Position numbers and translations under genes: made by a program
Part shown: piece after piece, positions 9,226 through 19,978 of the stretch
Layout: each line of letters begins with the position of its first letter
How positions within the stretch are numbered: position 1 is the first letter of the stretch
Notes under the pieces: model-generated
Databases searched by the model: none
The model's input: only the letters and a program-made list of their open reading frames with translations
Told to the model about the DNA's origin: nothing
From: Sphingopyxis sp. BE259
GTDB lineage: Bacteria > Pseudomonadota > Alphaproteobacteria > Sphingomonadales > Sphingomonadaceae
Length of the DNA: 64,000 nt
Direction of reading: 5' to 3'
Assembly (NCBI RefSeq): GCF_031457495.1
Contig: NZ_JAVDWM010000001.1
Location: forward strand, 1,848,001 to 1,912,000

Positions 9226-10287
9226 TTACTTCAGCTCGGCACCGTTCAGCACCGTCATGCCCGTGCCGTTCGCCGCGGCCACATCCGCAATCGCCTTTGG
9301 CGAAACGATCAGCCCCTTGGCGTTCAGATAGCCGCCGTCGCTCGCGCCCTTCAGGAACTCGGCGACAAACTCGGCCAGCCCGGGGACGACGCCGACATGC
9401 GCTTTCTTGATATAGATGAACAGCGGGCGCGAACCCGGATAGCTGCCGTCGGCGATCGCGGCATAGCTGGGCGCGACGCCCTGCACCGGCACCGCCTTGA
9501 TCTTGTCCTTGTTCGCATCGAGATACGAAAAGCCAAAGATGCCCAGGCTGGTCGGGTTCTTGTCGAGCTTCGAGATGATGAGGTTATCATTCTCGCCCTG
9601 CTCGACATAGAAGGGCGCACCGCGCAGCGCGGTGCAGGTCGCCTCATGCTTGTCCTTGTCGCTGTCCTTCAGCGCCTTCATTTCGGGGTTCGCATCGCAG
9701 CCGCGGCCCAGGATCAGCTCCTTGAACGCGTCATAGGTACCGCTGGTCGACGGCGGGCCGAACACCGAAATGGCGACGGCGGGCAGCGCCGGGTTTACGT
9801 CTTTCCACGTCTTGGCGGTGTTGGGCTTGCCATAGGGGTTCGCGGCCAGCGCCTTGTACACATCTTCTTCGGTCAGTTTGAAGCCAGGGCCGCGCGTTGC
9901 TTCGCCCAGCGCGATGCCGTCGATGCCGATCTGGACTTCGACGATATCCTTGACGCCATTGGCAACGCAGGTGTCGAATTCCTTTTTCTTGATCCGGCGC
10001 GATGCGTTGGCGATGTCGGGGGTGTCGCCGCCGACGCCCGAACAGAAACGCTCGAAACCGCCACCGGTGCCGGTGCTGTCGATCTTCGGCGTCTTGTTGC
10101 CCGTCGCTTCGGCGAATTTTTCACCGACCGCAGTGGCAAAGGGATAGACCGTCGACGATCCGACGGCGCTAATATAATCGCGCGCGCCGCCACCCGACGA
10201 AGCCTGATCCTGACAGGCGGAAAGCGCCAGCGCGCACACGGCGGCGCCAACGACGCCAAGGGTGCGGGGCGCGAATTTCTGAGCCAT
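9226..10287 (-). CDS. pstS: PstS periplasmic phosphate-binding protein (predicted lipoprotein)
   Basis: A 353-residue substrate-binding protein. The N-terminus has a signal peptide with lipobox L-S-A-C near residue 24, so it is probably membrane-anchored. The phosphate-binding hallmarks are SAVGSSTVYPF and, further on, TGTGGGFERFC, FGPPSTSGTYDAF and a late F-G-F-S-Y segment. It delivers phosphate to PstC and PstA and is the first gene of the operon. The start is preceded by a Pho box about 85-100 bases upstream (10371-10388 on the minus strand). Confidence 0.95.
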   Translation of the reverse strand: MAQKFAPRTLGVVGAAVCALALSACQDQASSGGGARDYISAVGSSTVYPFATAVGEKFAEATGNKTPKIDSTGTGGGFERFCSGVGGDTPDIANASRRIKKKEFDTCVANGVKDIVEVQIGIDGIALGEATRGPGFKLTEEDVYKALAANPYGKPNTAKTWKDVNPALPAVAISVFGPPSTSGTYDAFKELILGRGCDANPEMKALKDSDKDKHEATCTALRGAPFYVEQGENDNLIISKLDKNPTSLGIFGFSYLDANKDKIKAVPVQGVAPSYAAIADGSYPGSRPLFIYIKKAHVGVVPGLAEFVAEFLKGASDGGYLNAKGLIVSPKAIADVAAANGTGMTVLNGAELK

Positions 10288-10370
10288 GGAAAATCCTGTT
10301 GATGGGGGTCGTTACCGAACCAAGCCACCACCCCCGCGGCGACTCGCTGAGCGCCATTTGGGGGTTTTGT

Positions 10371-10388
10371 GTGACGTGTTTGTGACAG
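10371..10388 (-). promoter_or_regulatory. Pho box for the pst-pho operon
   Basis: Read on the minus strand the site is CTGTCAC-AAAC-ACGTCAC, two direct half-sites with an 11-bp period, about 85 bases upstream of the pstS start. It is nearly identical in form to the strongest porin box (CTGTCAC-GTAA-GCGTCAT), including the unusual CG in the second half-site. Confidence 0.82.
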
Positions 10389-10391
10389 GGA

Positions 10392-10409
10392 TTGTCATGG
10401 AAGTGTCAT
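10392..10409 (+). promoter_or_regulatory. Second Pho-box-like site, oriented the opposite way
   Basis: On the plus strand the sequence is TTGTCAT-GGAA-GTGTCAT, again two half-sites 11 bp apart, with a degenerate third (GTGTCC) just after. It is three bases from the pst Pho box but points away from pstS, toward the gene at 10510. It could activate that gene, be left over from a displaced neighbour, or simply extend PhoB binding. Confidence 0.55.
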
Positions 10410-10509
10410 GGAGTGTCCGGCCACCTGTCCCCTTTGAGGCTTGGTTTGAAATTCATGGAGCTATCAAATCAACCGTGTATTGTTGCTTTGAATTAATGAG
10501 GGGAGTCCA

Positions 10510-13053
10510 ATGGATTTTAATCAGATACCAATGCCGTTTAGGGCTCCTGCTTCAGACGATCCTTTCCGAATTTTCTCATCTTTGCCTCGCGTTGGCAATG
10601 TCCCAAATGATCTTTGGCACGGCCAAGCCCAGGCGTTGGAACAGTGGAAGGTTCTTCGCGATCAATCCGACATCTTGCTGTCTCTAAATACAGGCGCAGG
10701 GAAAACTTTGGTTGGCCTGTTGATAGCGCAAAGCCTCGTAAATGAAGGCGTCGATAACGTCGTCTATGCATGTCCTACGAATGATTTGGTGATTCAAACT
10801 GCGAAGCAGGCCATGAATTTTGGCATGTCTGTCACCACAAGAATGGAAGGTCGTTACAGCAACTCAGAATTTGAACTTGGAAACTCATTCTGCATTACAA
10901 GTTACTCGTCCATTTTCAACGGCATGAGTAGCATAATTAAGAATCATTTTCCGGGGGCCGTAATATTTGATGATGCCCATGTAGCAGAAGCGGCAATTAG
11001 AGACTCGTTTACCCTTGAAATCCGCGCAGATAGGGATGGTGATCTTTACAGTAAAGTCGCCGGGCTCTTTCTAGGATATTTTCAGCGATCTAACAGAGAA
11101 AATCGGTATAGAGATGCCATAAATAATGCGCCTGGAGCAAAAAAGTTAGTACTTGTCCCTCCCGACGCTGTTTATGAAAATCGCGAAATGGTAGAAGCAC
11201 TGTTTCGCGCGCACCTAGACACGAGCAAGCTAGATCATAAATTTCCGTATGAGCATCTCAAAGATCATTTAGGTCTATGTTCATTTGTTTTTAGATCCGG
11301 CGTTTTGCAAGTCGCTCCACCATTCTTACCTAGCTTGGCTTTGGACATATTTCGACGCAAAGTTCGGAGGATTTACCTCTCAGCGACATTGAAAAACAAA
11401 GCTGATGTCGTGCGGGCGTTTGGCCGCAAACCAGATCACATCATCGAGCCAAATAATGATGCCGGTAACGGCGAAAGATTGATATTGTTTGAGAGGTTTT
11501 TATCTAATAATTTGAAGATTGAGCCATCTTTTATTCAAGGAATAAGCTCGAAGATAAAAACTCTGATTGCTGTCCCGAGCTATTTTGCAGCTTCACGGTG
11601 GGCGAGCGTTGCATCGCCTCCACCGAAAGATGAGTTTAGCTCTAAGCTTGACGCATTTCGTTCCGCGGATTCGGGTTGCTTTTTATTGGTCTCCCGCGTC
11701 GACGGAATCGATCTCCCGAATGATACTTGCAGGCTAATGGTTATTGACGGGATACCCGTCGGATCGTCGCTCGTTGAGCGTTATCAGCACGAGGTGCTAT
11801 CAATAGACAATTTTATTTCTTCGCGAATGGCTAACAGAATTGTTCAGCTTTTTGGCCGGATTAATCGTGGAAGGAGCGACTACGGCGTATTCATTATCAC
11901 AGGCAACGATATCAATATGTGGCTTGGACGGCGAAAGAACGTGGCTCGGCTTCCCAAGCTCCTCCAGAGCCAAATCCTGCTTGGTCAGACCGTTCAAAAC
12001 TCGATGAATATTCGTAGCTTGGCTTCATTTTCGGAATTGACCGCTAAAGTTCTGCTTAGCGTTCCCAGAGATCAAGGCTGGTTGAATTTCTACACTCAGT
12101 TTCTCGAGGCTGATCAGATTGAAGTCAATATTACGACTGCTGCGGAAAAGGCGGAACAGCGTAATCTCCTAGCTGCGCAAGCAGAAGCGGAGGCTGCTAA
12201 AAATATTTGGATGGGCAACTATGATCAAGCCCGATTGGCACTCGATGAAATTGTCACAGAGGTTTCTCGCTCTGATTCTCGATATGCTGGTTGGTTGAAC
12301 CTTTGGATCGGTGGATGCTTGTTCGCTTCCGGTGAAACGCAGGACGCGTCAGTGTACTTTAATCGCGCCAAAAGTCAGACGGGTGACGGCCTCATTATCT
12401 TGGATCGAGGTCAAGCGGGCGCGATCGAGGGCGAGGATGGTCTGACCGAACCTCAGCGCCGTATTTTGGCTTTGGTTTCAGGAAGTAGAGACAGTTTTAA
12501 TCGACGTATCAGTAAATTCAACACAGACCTTCTCTGCCTTGATGGTGGAAGTCCAAATCAAGTCGAAGAAGCGGTTCGTGCGCTTGGCGAAGCTCTAGGC
12601 TTTACGAGTACTCGGCCTGATAATGACCGCGACGTCGGCCCTGACGTATTGTGGATCGATGATTCCTGTCAGCAAGGCTTTGGCGTGGAGTTGAAGACGG
12701 ACAAGGAAAGGGACTCGCTGCTAAATAAGGATGAGATAGGACAATCACTTAACAACCATCTCTGGATGGATAGAGAGATGGCGGGACATCAAAACCTTGG
12801 TCTTGTTATCGTAGGAGATTTTGCTGGCCATACGCCGCAGTCCACTCCGTCGGATGCTTTGTTTATGGCTAAATTGCCAATCTTCAGCTCTATTAGAGAC
12901 GAGTTCGTTGCGATGCTCCATACCTGTTATGGAATGGCAGAAAGCTCAAGGAAAGAGTGGTTAAAATCGGGCGGATTCAAAGAATTTTCGTTAGAGAACG
13001 TGGCGGGTCGACTGAAGCAACTCAGCCTTGTGCAGAATGCGTTAAATCATTGA
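10510..13053 (+). CDS. Superfamily 2 helicase with C-terminal PD-(D/E)XK nuclease; candidate defence protein
   Basis: An 847-residue protein I cannot assign to a named family. Residues 60-66 are Walker A (NTGAGKT), 89-96 motif Ia, 154-157 the DEAD-box variant DDAH, 290-293 motif III (LSAT), 394-403 a motif V-like stretch and 446-455 motif VI (QLFGRINRGR). Residues 555-625 look like two TPR-type helical pairs. Residues 685-770 form a likely nuclease: GPDVLW with Asp712, then VELKT with Glu727 and Lys729, followed by a Gln-containing helix. The gene is much poorer in G+C (about 45-50%) than its neighbours and uses A/T-ending codons freely, so it is probably acquired. An ATG behind GGGGAG is the start. 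There is no partner gene, so it would act alone. Anti-phage activity is inference. Confidence 0.8.
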   Translation: MDFNQIPMPFRAPASDDPFRIFSSLPRVGNVPNDLWHGQAQALEQWKVLRDQSDILLSLNTGAGKTLVGLLIAQSLVNEGVDNVVYACPTNDLVIQTAKQAMNFGMSVTTRMEGRYSNSEFELGNSFCITSYSSIFNGMSSIIKNHFPGAVIFDDAHVAEAAIRDSFTLEIRADRDGDLYSKVAGLFLGYFQRSNRENRYRDAINNAPGAKKLVLVPPDAVYENREMVEALFRAHLDTSKLDHKFPYEHLKDHLGLCSFVFRSGVLQVAPPFLPSLALDIFRRKVRRIYLSATLKNKADVVRAFGRKPDHIIEPNNDAGNGERLILFERFLSNNLKIEPSFIQGISSKIKTLIAVPSYFAASRWASVASPPPKDEFSSKLDAFRSADSGCFLLVSRVDGIDLPNDTCRLMVIDGIPVGSSLVERYQHEVLSIDNFISSRMANRIVQLFGRINRGRSDYGVFIITGNDINMWLGRRKNVARLPKLLQSQILLGQTVQNSMNIRSLASFSELTAKVLLSVPRDQGWLNFYTQFLEADQIEVNITTAAEKAEQRNLLAAQAEAEAAKNIWMGNYDQARLALDEIVTEVSRSDSRYAGWLNLWIGGCLFASGETQDASVYFNRAKSQTGDGLIILDRGQAGAIEGEDGLTEPQRRILALVSGSRDSFNRRISKFNTDLLCLDGGSPNQVEEAVRALGEALGFTSTRPDNDRDVGPDVLWIDDSCQQGFGVELKTDKERDSLLNKDEIGQSLNNHLWMDREMAGHQNLGLVIVGDFAGHTPQSTPSDALFMAKLPIFSSIRDEFVAMLHTCYGMAESSRKEWLKSGGFKEFSLENVAGRLKQLSLVQNALNH

Positions 13054-13380
13054 TCCTCGTCACCGGCCACGTCATCCTGACCCCCGAGCATCGCGAGCGC
13101 ATGATCGCGCTCGGCGCCGCGCATAGCGCGCGGTCGCGCGGCGAGGCGGGGTGTCTGGCGCACAACTGCCATATCGATGTCGAACAGTCCGACCGCCTCG
13201 TCTTTGTCGAGGAGTGGGCGGATATGGCCGCGGTGCGCGCCCACTTCGCGGTCCCTGCATCGGGCGCCTTCGTCGCCGATCCCGGATCGAGTCCGGGATG
13301 ACGTGCGCGCCCTCTCACCCCAGCCGCCGGTGATGCGGATGTTCTCGGGCGAAGATGTGACGGCGCGGGTGGTGGGATGA
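13050..13380 (+). pseudogene. Antibiotic biosynthesis monooxygenase (ABM) domain gene broken by a small repeat
   Basis: From TTG at 13050 the frame reads ILVTGHVILTPEHRERMIAL and runs to SGAFV, a good match to small ABM-fold quinol-monooxygenase-like proteins of about 95 residues. At about 13274 a mini palindrome of the GATCCCGGATCGAGTCCGGG family interrupts it, giving a false end A-D-P-G-S-S-P-G. Beyond the repeat, in the +1 frame, the expected tail resumes (V-R-A-L-S-P-Q-P-P-V-M-R-M-F). The insertion of about 28 or 31 bases therefore split the gene. Its first codon overlaps the stop of the helicase gene, so the start may also have been altered by the island. Confidence 0.7.
13274..13303. 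repeat. Mini palindromic repeat (family 1) inside the ABM gene
   Basis: The core GATCCCGGATCGAGTCCGGG, followed by ATGACG, is the minimal arm pair of the dispersed family 1 repeat without the usual central spacer. Protein similarity continues on both sides in different frames, which dates the insertion after the gene existed. Confidence 0.7.
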
Positions 13381-13427
13381 CAGGATTTTCCCCTCCCGCT
13401 TGCGAGAGTGGCTTTTTGCCTCTTTCG

Positions 13428-13524
13428 TCATCCCGGACCCTTCGACTGGCTCAGGACAGGCTTGATCCGGGATCCATAGCAACGCGCGAAGTCATGGACG
13501 CCGGATCAAGTCCGGGGTGACGAG
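13428..13524. repeat. Family 1 repeat with a piece of another repeat nested in it
   Basis: The left arm TCATCCCGGA is interrupted at 13438-13460 by 23 bases (CCCTTCGACTGGCTCAGGAC and AGG), after which the arm continues as CTTGATCCGGGATCC. The inserted segment resembles the inner part of the repeat at 40807-40934 (TCCTGAGC, CAGTCGAAGGG). The right arm ends GTCCGGGGTGACGA. Apart from this repeat and the element at 13551-13735, I see no gene between 13381 and 13870. Confidence 0.75.
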
Positions 13525-13550
13525 CGAGGGAAGGCTCAGGCCGGGTATCG

Positions 13551-13735
13551 ATGTAGGAAAATAACCGCTTTCCTACATTATTCCGCTGTGCCAGCCTTCA
13601 CTCCGGCTCTTTCAAATCATCGACAAAAGCGGTTGCCGCCCGGCGTGCGGACACCTCCCTGCGACGGATTGTCCCGCGCGCGGCAGGGTGACGGCGAAAC
13701 AGCGCGTAAGGCTGAACTTTGCTGAACTTTGGACC
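13551..13735. other. Unclassified dispersed element, copy A
   Basis: It starts with a perfect 10-bp inverted repeat (ATGTAGGAAA at 13551-13560 and TTTCCTACAT at 13569-13578), has TTCACT at 13597 and a GACGG-GAAA block near 13690, and ends with a tandem pair of CTGAACTTTG (13712-13731) followed by GAC. The same landmarks recur in order at 43461-43636. No coding frame with protein character lies inside. Its nature is unknown: a non-coding RNA, a promoter module or a mobile-element remnant are all possible. Confidence 0.5.
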
Positions 13736-13870
13736 AACATCGCGCCCGCCGCCGTCCTTTGCCGCACTGCTCAGCCGCGCGCGGGCTTGATCGGGCGCCG
13801 CGTTCGGATAGGGCAGGGCAATCGACCCCGGATCGCGCCGGGATGACAGGGGTGTCGCGCCGGGGGGCCT

Positions 13871-14422
13871 ATGAGCGGGTTTGAATTCATCTTTTCGCTG
13901 TTCGGGCTGATCCTCGGCCTCGCGCTGGCCGAGGGGCTGGGCGGGCTGGCGCGCGCGCTCAAGGCCAGCCACCGCGTCCGCATCGGCTGGCCGACCGCGC
14001 TGCTTGGGCTGTTCGTGTCGTGCGACGTTGTTACCTTCTGGAGCTATGGCTGGGCGCTGCGCGACACATTGCCGCTGACCTGGCCGGTGCTGTTCGGCGG
14101 CTTCGTCGTCACCGCGCTTTATTATGTCGCCGCATCGCTGGTGTTTCCCGACGATCCGGAGGGATGGAGCGACCTCAACGCGCATTTCGACAAGCATCAC
14201 CGCAAGGTGATTGCGGGGGTGTTCCTGTGCAATGTCGTGTTGGTGGCCACCGTCGCGTGGCTGGTCGGCATGCCCGCCCCGACCAGCTTGCGCGCGATCA
14301 TCATCGCTTGGAGCTTTTTCCCCGTCGCGCTGCTCGCGATCGCGGCAAAGGACCGCCGCGTCGTGCTCGCCTGTCTCGTCTGGCTGATCGCGCTCTACCC
14401 GCTGTCGGCCGTGTGGCATTAG
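13871..14422 (+). CDS. Small multi-pass membrane protein, unknown function
   Basis: A 183-residue protein with about five or six hydrophobic segments (about residues 5-25, 42-62, 70-90, 117-137, 143-160 and 164-180) separated by short charged loops such as KASHRVR and the acidic D-D-P-E-G-W-S-D-L-N. No family recognised. The ATG lies directly after GGGGGGCC. A long antisense frame covers the same DNA, but its product is a low-complexity Arg/Gln/His mixture, so I take the plus strand as coding. A mini repeat of family 1 lies just upstream at about 13825-13851. Confidence 0.72.
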   Translation: MSGFEFIFSLFGLILGLALAEGLGGLARALKASHRVRIGWPTALLGLFVSCDVVTFWSYGWALRDTLPLTWPVLFGGFVVTALYYVAASLVFPDDPEGWSDLNAHFDKHHRKVIAGVFLCNVVLVATVAWLVGMPAPTSLRAIIIAWSFFPVALLAIAAKDRRVVLACLVWLIALYPLSAVWH

Positions 14423-14450
14423 GCGGAGGCGGAACAACCACCCCAAATTC

Positions 14451-14523
14451 GTCATCCCGGACTTGATCCGGGATCCATGCGGCGGTGTGGTTATGGACCC
14501 CGGGTCAAGCCCGGGGTGACGAT
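14451..14523. repeat. Palindromic repeat, family 1
   Basis: TCATCCCGGACTTGATCCGG opens the element, and CCCGGGTCAAGCCCGGGGTG with ACGATG closes it, enclosing about 18 bases of unique centre. It lies between two convergent genes. Confidence 0.82.
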
Positions 14524-14551
14524 GAAAGGGAAGAGGGGCGGCCGCCCGCGC

Positions 14552-15235
14552 TCACTCCGCCGTCACCCACGCGCCGCCCTGGCGCCGGTACACCAGCGGT
14601 GATACCGACCGATTGGCGTCGTCGAACTGGGCTTTGACAAAGGCGGGCAGTTTGGCGCCGATGTCCGCGGCGCGCGCGTCGGCAACGATCAGCACATCGT
14701 CCGACGGCACCGCGACCAGCAGATTGCCGCCCAGCGCCGCATCAAGCGCGTCCCACCCGTCGGCAAGGATCAGGCTGGCGAGATAGTCCATCTTGGGCAC
14801 CATCACGACACCCCCCGCCACCGCCTCCGCGGGCGGCAGCGACGGCAGGATCGCCAGCACCTGACGACGGCCGAGCGCCATGATCTCGTCCTGCGTGACC
14901 TTGTACAGCTTCAGGTCGCGCAGCATCCATGGCTTGCTGGTGGTCGGCTGGTCGGCGACAAGGATCAACTCCAGCCCCTTGGCAAAGGGCCTGGTAAAGA
15001 TGACATCGTCGGCGTTGGCGCCTTGCTCGACCAGAATTTGGTTCCGATAAGCCGTCGAGCCGGCTTCGCGGACGACCAGCCGCAGACTGCGCAAGATGCG
15101 CTCATGCTCGGCGTCGGCCTGGGCGCGTGCGGCGGCTTCATCGACCGGCTGCGCCGCCGCCTGCCCGTTGCCGGCGCCCATCAAACCAGCCGCAAAGCCG
15201 ATCGCCTTGCCGAAAATCGATTTGCCAGCCGCCAT
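14552..15235 (-). CDS. DUF1444/YtpQ-like cytosolic protein
   Basis: A 227-residue protein. After a short Ala-rich N-terminus comes a charged helix (about 30-55). The second half follows the YtpQ/DUF1444 order: a Y-K-V-T-Q-D-E-I segment, an L-x-x-L-P turn, a K-M-D-Y-L-A-S-L-I-L block and NLLVAVPSDDVLIVADAR near the end. The family has no settled function. Start set at the ATG at 15235; upstream frame would read through the intergenic repeat. It lies upstream of no obvious operon partner and reads toward the membrane-protein gene. Confidence 0.62.
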   Translation of the reverse strand: MAAGKSIFGKAIGFAAGLMGAGNGQAAAQPVDEAAARAQADAEHERILRSLRLVVREAGSTAYRNQILVEQGANADDVIFTRPFAKGLELILVADQPTTSKPWMLRDLKLYKVTQDEIMALGRRQVLAILPSLPPAEAVAGGVVMVPKMDYLASLILADGWDALDAALGGNLLVAVPSDDVLIVADARAADIGAKLPAFVKAQFDDANRSVSPLVYRRQGGAWVTAE

Positions 15236-15343
15236 CGGTCCGCTCCTTACTGCAAAGGCGGACAGCCTTAGCGCCGTGCCGAGATGGGCGGAACGGCGGA
15301 CAAAGCACCGGGTCACGAAGGCTGGCGGTACCCTCACCACCGT

Positions 15344-15417
15344 CACCCCGGGCTTGACCCGGGGTCCAAGCAACCCAGGTGGTCATGGATCCCGGGTCAA
15401 GCCCGGGGTGACGATAC
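15344..15417. repeat. Palindromic repeat, family 1
   Basis: TCACCCCGGGCTTGACCCGG and GGTCAAGCCCGGGGTGACGA form the arms around about 30 bases. The element lies between uvrA and the DUF1444-like gene, both on the minus strand. Confidence 0.82.
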
Positions 15418-15474
15418 AGGGAAGGGGGAGACGATGCCAGGAGGTGCGAAGAAGCGGGGGAGGGGCGACGCCCT

Positions 15475-18366
<2,892 letters not shown>

Positions 18367-18377
18367 GGGTGGGATAT

Positions 18378-18392
18378 GTTCCAGATTTGTTC
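18378..18392. promoter_or_regulatory. LexA (SOS) box of uvrA
   Basis: GTTC-CAGATTT-GTTC matches the alphaproteobacterial LexA operator GTTC-N7-GTTC exactly. It lies 12-26 bases upstream of the uvrA start codon, where LexA could block transcription or leader passage. Confidence 0.8.
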
Positions 18393-18529
18393 TTGAGGCG
18401 CAAGAGGCGCGGTGTTGGTGAGATAGTGACGCGACAATGCTACCACAATGGAACAAATTTGGCGTTTTGGTCCTATACCCGCGGAGCAGTCAGCGTTTCT
18501 CTCCGCGCTTCCAAAGGGGGGAGGCCAAT

Positions 18530-19978
18530 ATGGTTGGTGGGTACATGCGTTCGGCCGCAATGGCGGCAATTCTGTCTTCTTTTGCCCTAAGCGGCTGCAC
18601 GACCCGCTTGGCCGTCGTGCCATTGACCGGGACGGCCACCCCGGTGGGCGCGCCGTTTCCGCTCTATTTTGATCAGTTTCGTGTCTCGATAAATTATCAG
18701 CTGGCTAAATGCGATTCAGACTTGGTCATCAAGACGTCGGTCGAGGTCGTCGAGCGGATCCGGTCGGCGGATCCGGAGCATAGCTATGTCATCGATCCGA
18801 ACAGCCTTGCCGCGTTCAATAAAACGGCGGAGGCAGTGATCAAATATTTTCCAAACGGCATGCCGTCCTCGATAAACGCGAAGGCCGACGACCGCACGGC
18901 TGAAATTGTCGGGTCGCTGATCAAGTCGGCCGCGGGTGTTGCCAAGCTGGTCGCTGGTGGCGGGGGCATGACCGCCGCCGTTGCCTGTACGGCCGATGCC
19001 GACACCGCGATCAAGGAACTCGATCGCCTGGCCCAGTTGGTCAAGACTAGAAGCGGAGCGGTGAAGAGCGCGCAAGAGGTTTTTGACAAGCGAAAGGCGC
19101 AAATTGATGCTGCGGGCGCGGCCGTACCCGCCGCGTTGCGGAAGCAATTTGCCCAGGACTATATGGCATTACAGGGGGCATTGCAGGGGCTCGCCGATAG
19201 CAAAAAATCGCTCGACGCCGCCAAGAAGGCACTGAGTGTCTCGGTTGCGCTGAACTGGCCGCAGAATGGCATTCTGATGTCCGAAGAAATCGTGCCGACG
19301 AGCGATCAGCTCGCGCCGCTGTTCGACAAATGGCTCAAGGGCGGCGCAGCGTCGGTTTCGATCAACCCGGCCGATCTCACCGCTATGGCGGTGAAGCTGG
19401 AAATCGAGGCGGAGCAGCCGAACAGCCCCTATGTGCAAGCTGGTGGATCGCGAACGTTGCCCGCGGCCGATCTTGCCAAGGGCATTCCTTATCGTAACCC
19501 CCATTGGGGGCTGATGCGCGTGCGAACGAAGAACGAGAAGGGCGCGTGGGAAATTGCCGAAGAGAAGCGTTACGAGTTCCTGCAACTCGGCCGCGTTTTT
19601 GTCCTGCCTTGCGTCAGCAAACCTTTGACGTCGATCAGCTGTAATTTGGCGTTCAACGAGAATGGCCGGGTCAGCGAGGCAGGGACGACGAACAGCAAGG
19701 CGCCCGGCGAAGTCGCGGCGGGCTTGTTTAGCACTGCTGTGACCGAAGTCGCTGGCGTGAAAACGGCGCTGGATGGTCGCGCGCTGAAAGAAAAGCAGGA
19801 CGACCTGGCCCTATTGGAAATCGATGCAAAGATCGCGGCGGCGCGCAAAGCGCTAGTGACGGCGCCGCCGACGCAAAAGCAGCAATGGGAAGACGAGATC
19901 GCGATGCTGGACGCCGAACGTCGGTTGATCGAAGGGCGGCGGGCACTCGACGCGGTCAAAGGCCCGGTAGAGCCCTAA
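18530..19978 (+). CDS. Predicted lipoprotein with helical region, partner of the papain-like peptidase
   Basis: A 482-residue protein of no recognised family. The signal peptide M-R-S-A-A-M-A-A-I-L-S-S-F-A-L-S-G-C ends in a clear lipobox, so it should be a lipoprotein. A region at about 150-250, rich in K, A, Q and E, looks like a long helical hairpin; a second helical stretch with L-L-E-I-D-A-K-I-A-A-A-R ends the protein. Start set at the ATG at 18530 because GGGGGGAGG stands just before it; the ATG five codons later is an alternative. The TAA overlaps the next gene's ATG by one base, so the two are coupled. G+C is a little lower than in the flanks. Confidence 0.75.
   Translation: MVGGYMRSAAMAAILSSFALSGCTTRLAVVPLTGTATPVGAPFPLYFDQFRVSINYQLAKCDSDLVIKTSVEVVERIRSADPEHSYVIDPNSLAAFNKTAEAVIKYFPNGMPSSINAKADDRTAEIVGSLIKSAAGVAKLVAGGGGMTAAVACTADADTAIKELDRLAQLVKTRSGAVKSAQEVFDKRKAQIDAAGAAVPAALRKQFAQDYMALQGALQGLADSKKSLDAAKKALSVSVALNWPQNGILMSEEIVPTSDQLAPLFDKWLKGGAASVSINPADLTAMAVKLEIEAEQPNSPYVQAGGSRTLPAADLAKGIPYRNPHWGLMRVRTKNEKGAWEIAEEKRYEFLQLGRVFVLPCVSKPLTSISCNLAFNENGRVSEAGTTNSKAPGEVAAGLFSTAVTEVAGVKTALDGRALKEKQDDLALLEIDAKIAAARKALVTAPPTQKQQWEDEIAMLDAERRLIEGRRALDAVKGPVEP

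Noticed and set aside
13598..14455. 285-residue minus-strand frame over the small membrane-protein gene
   Set aside because: Low-complexity polar product; the plus strand gives regular membrane segments and a good start. The frame also runs through the dispersed element.
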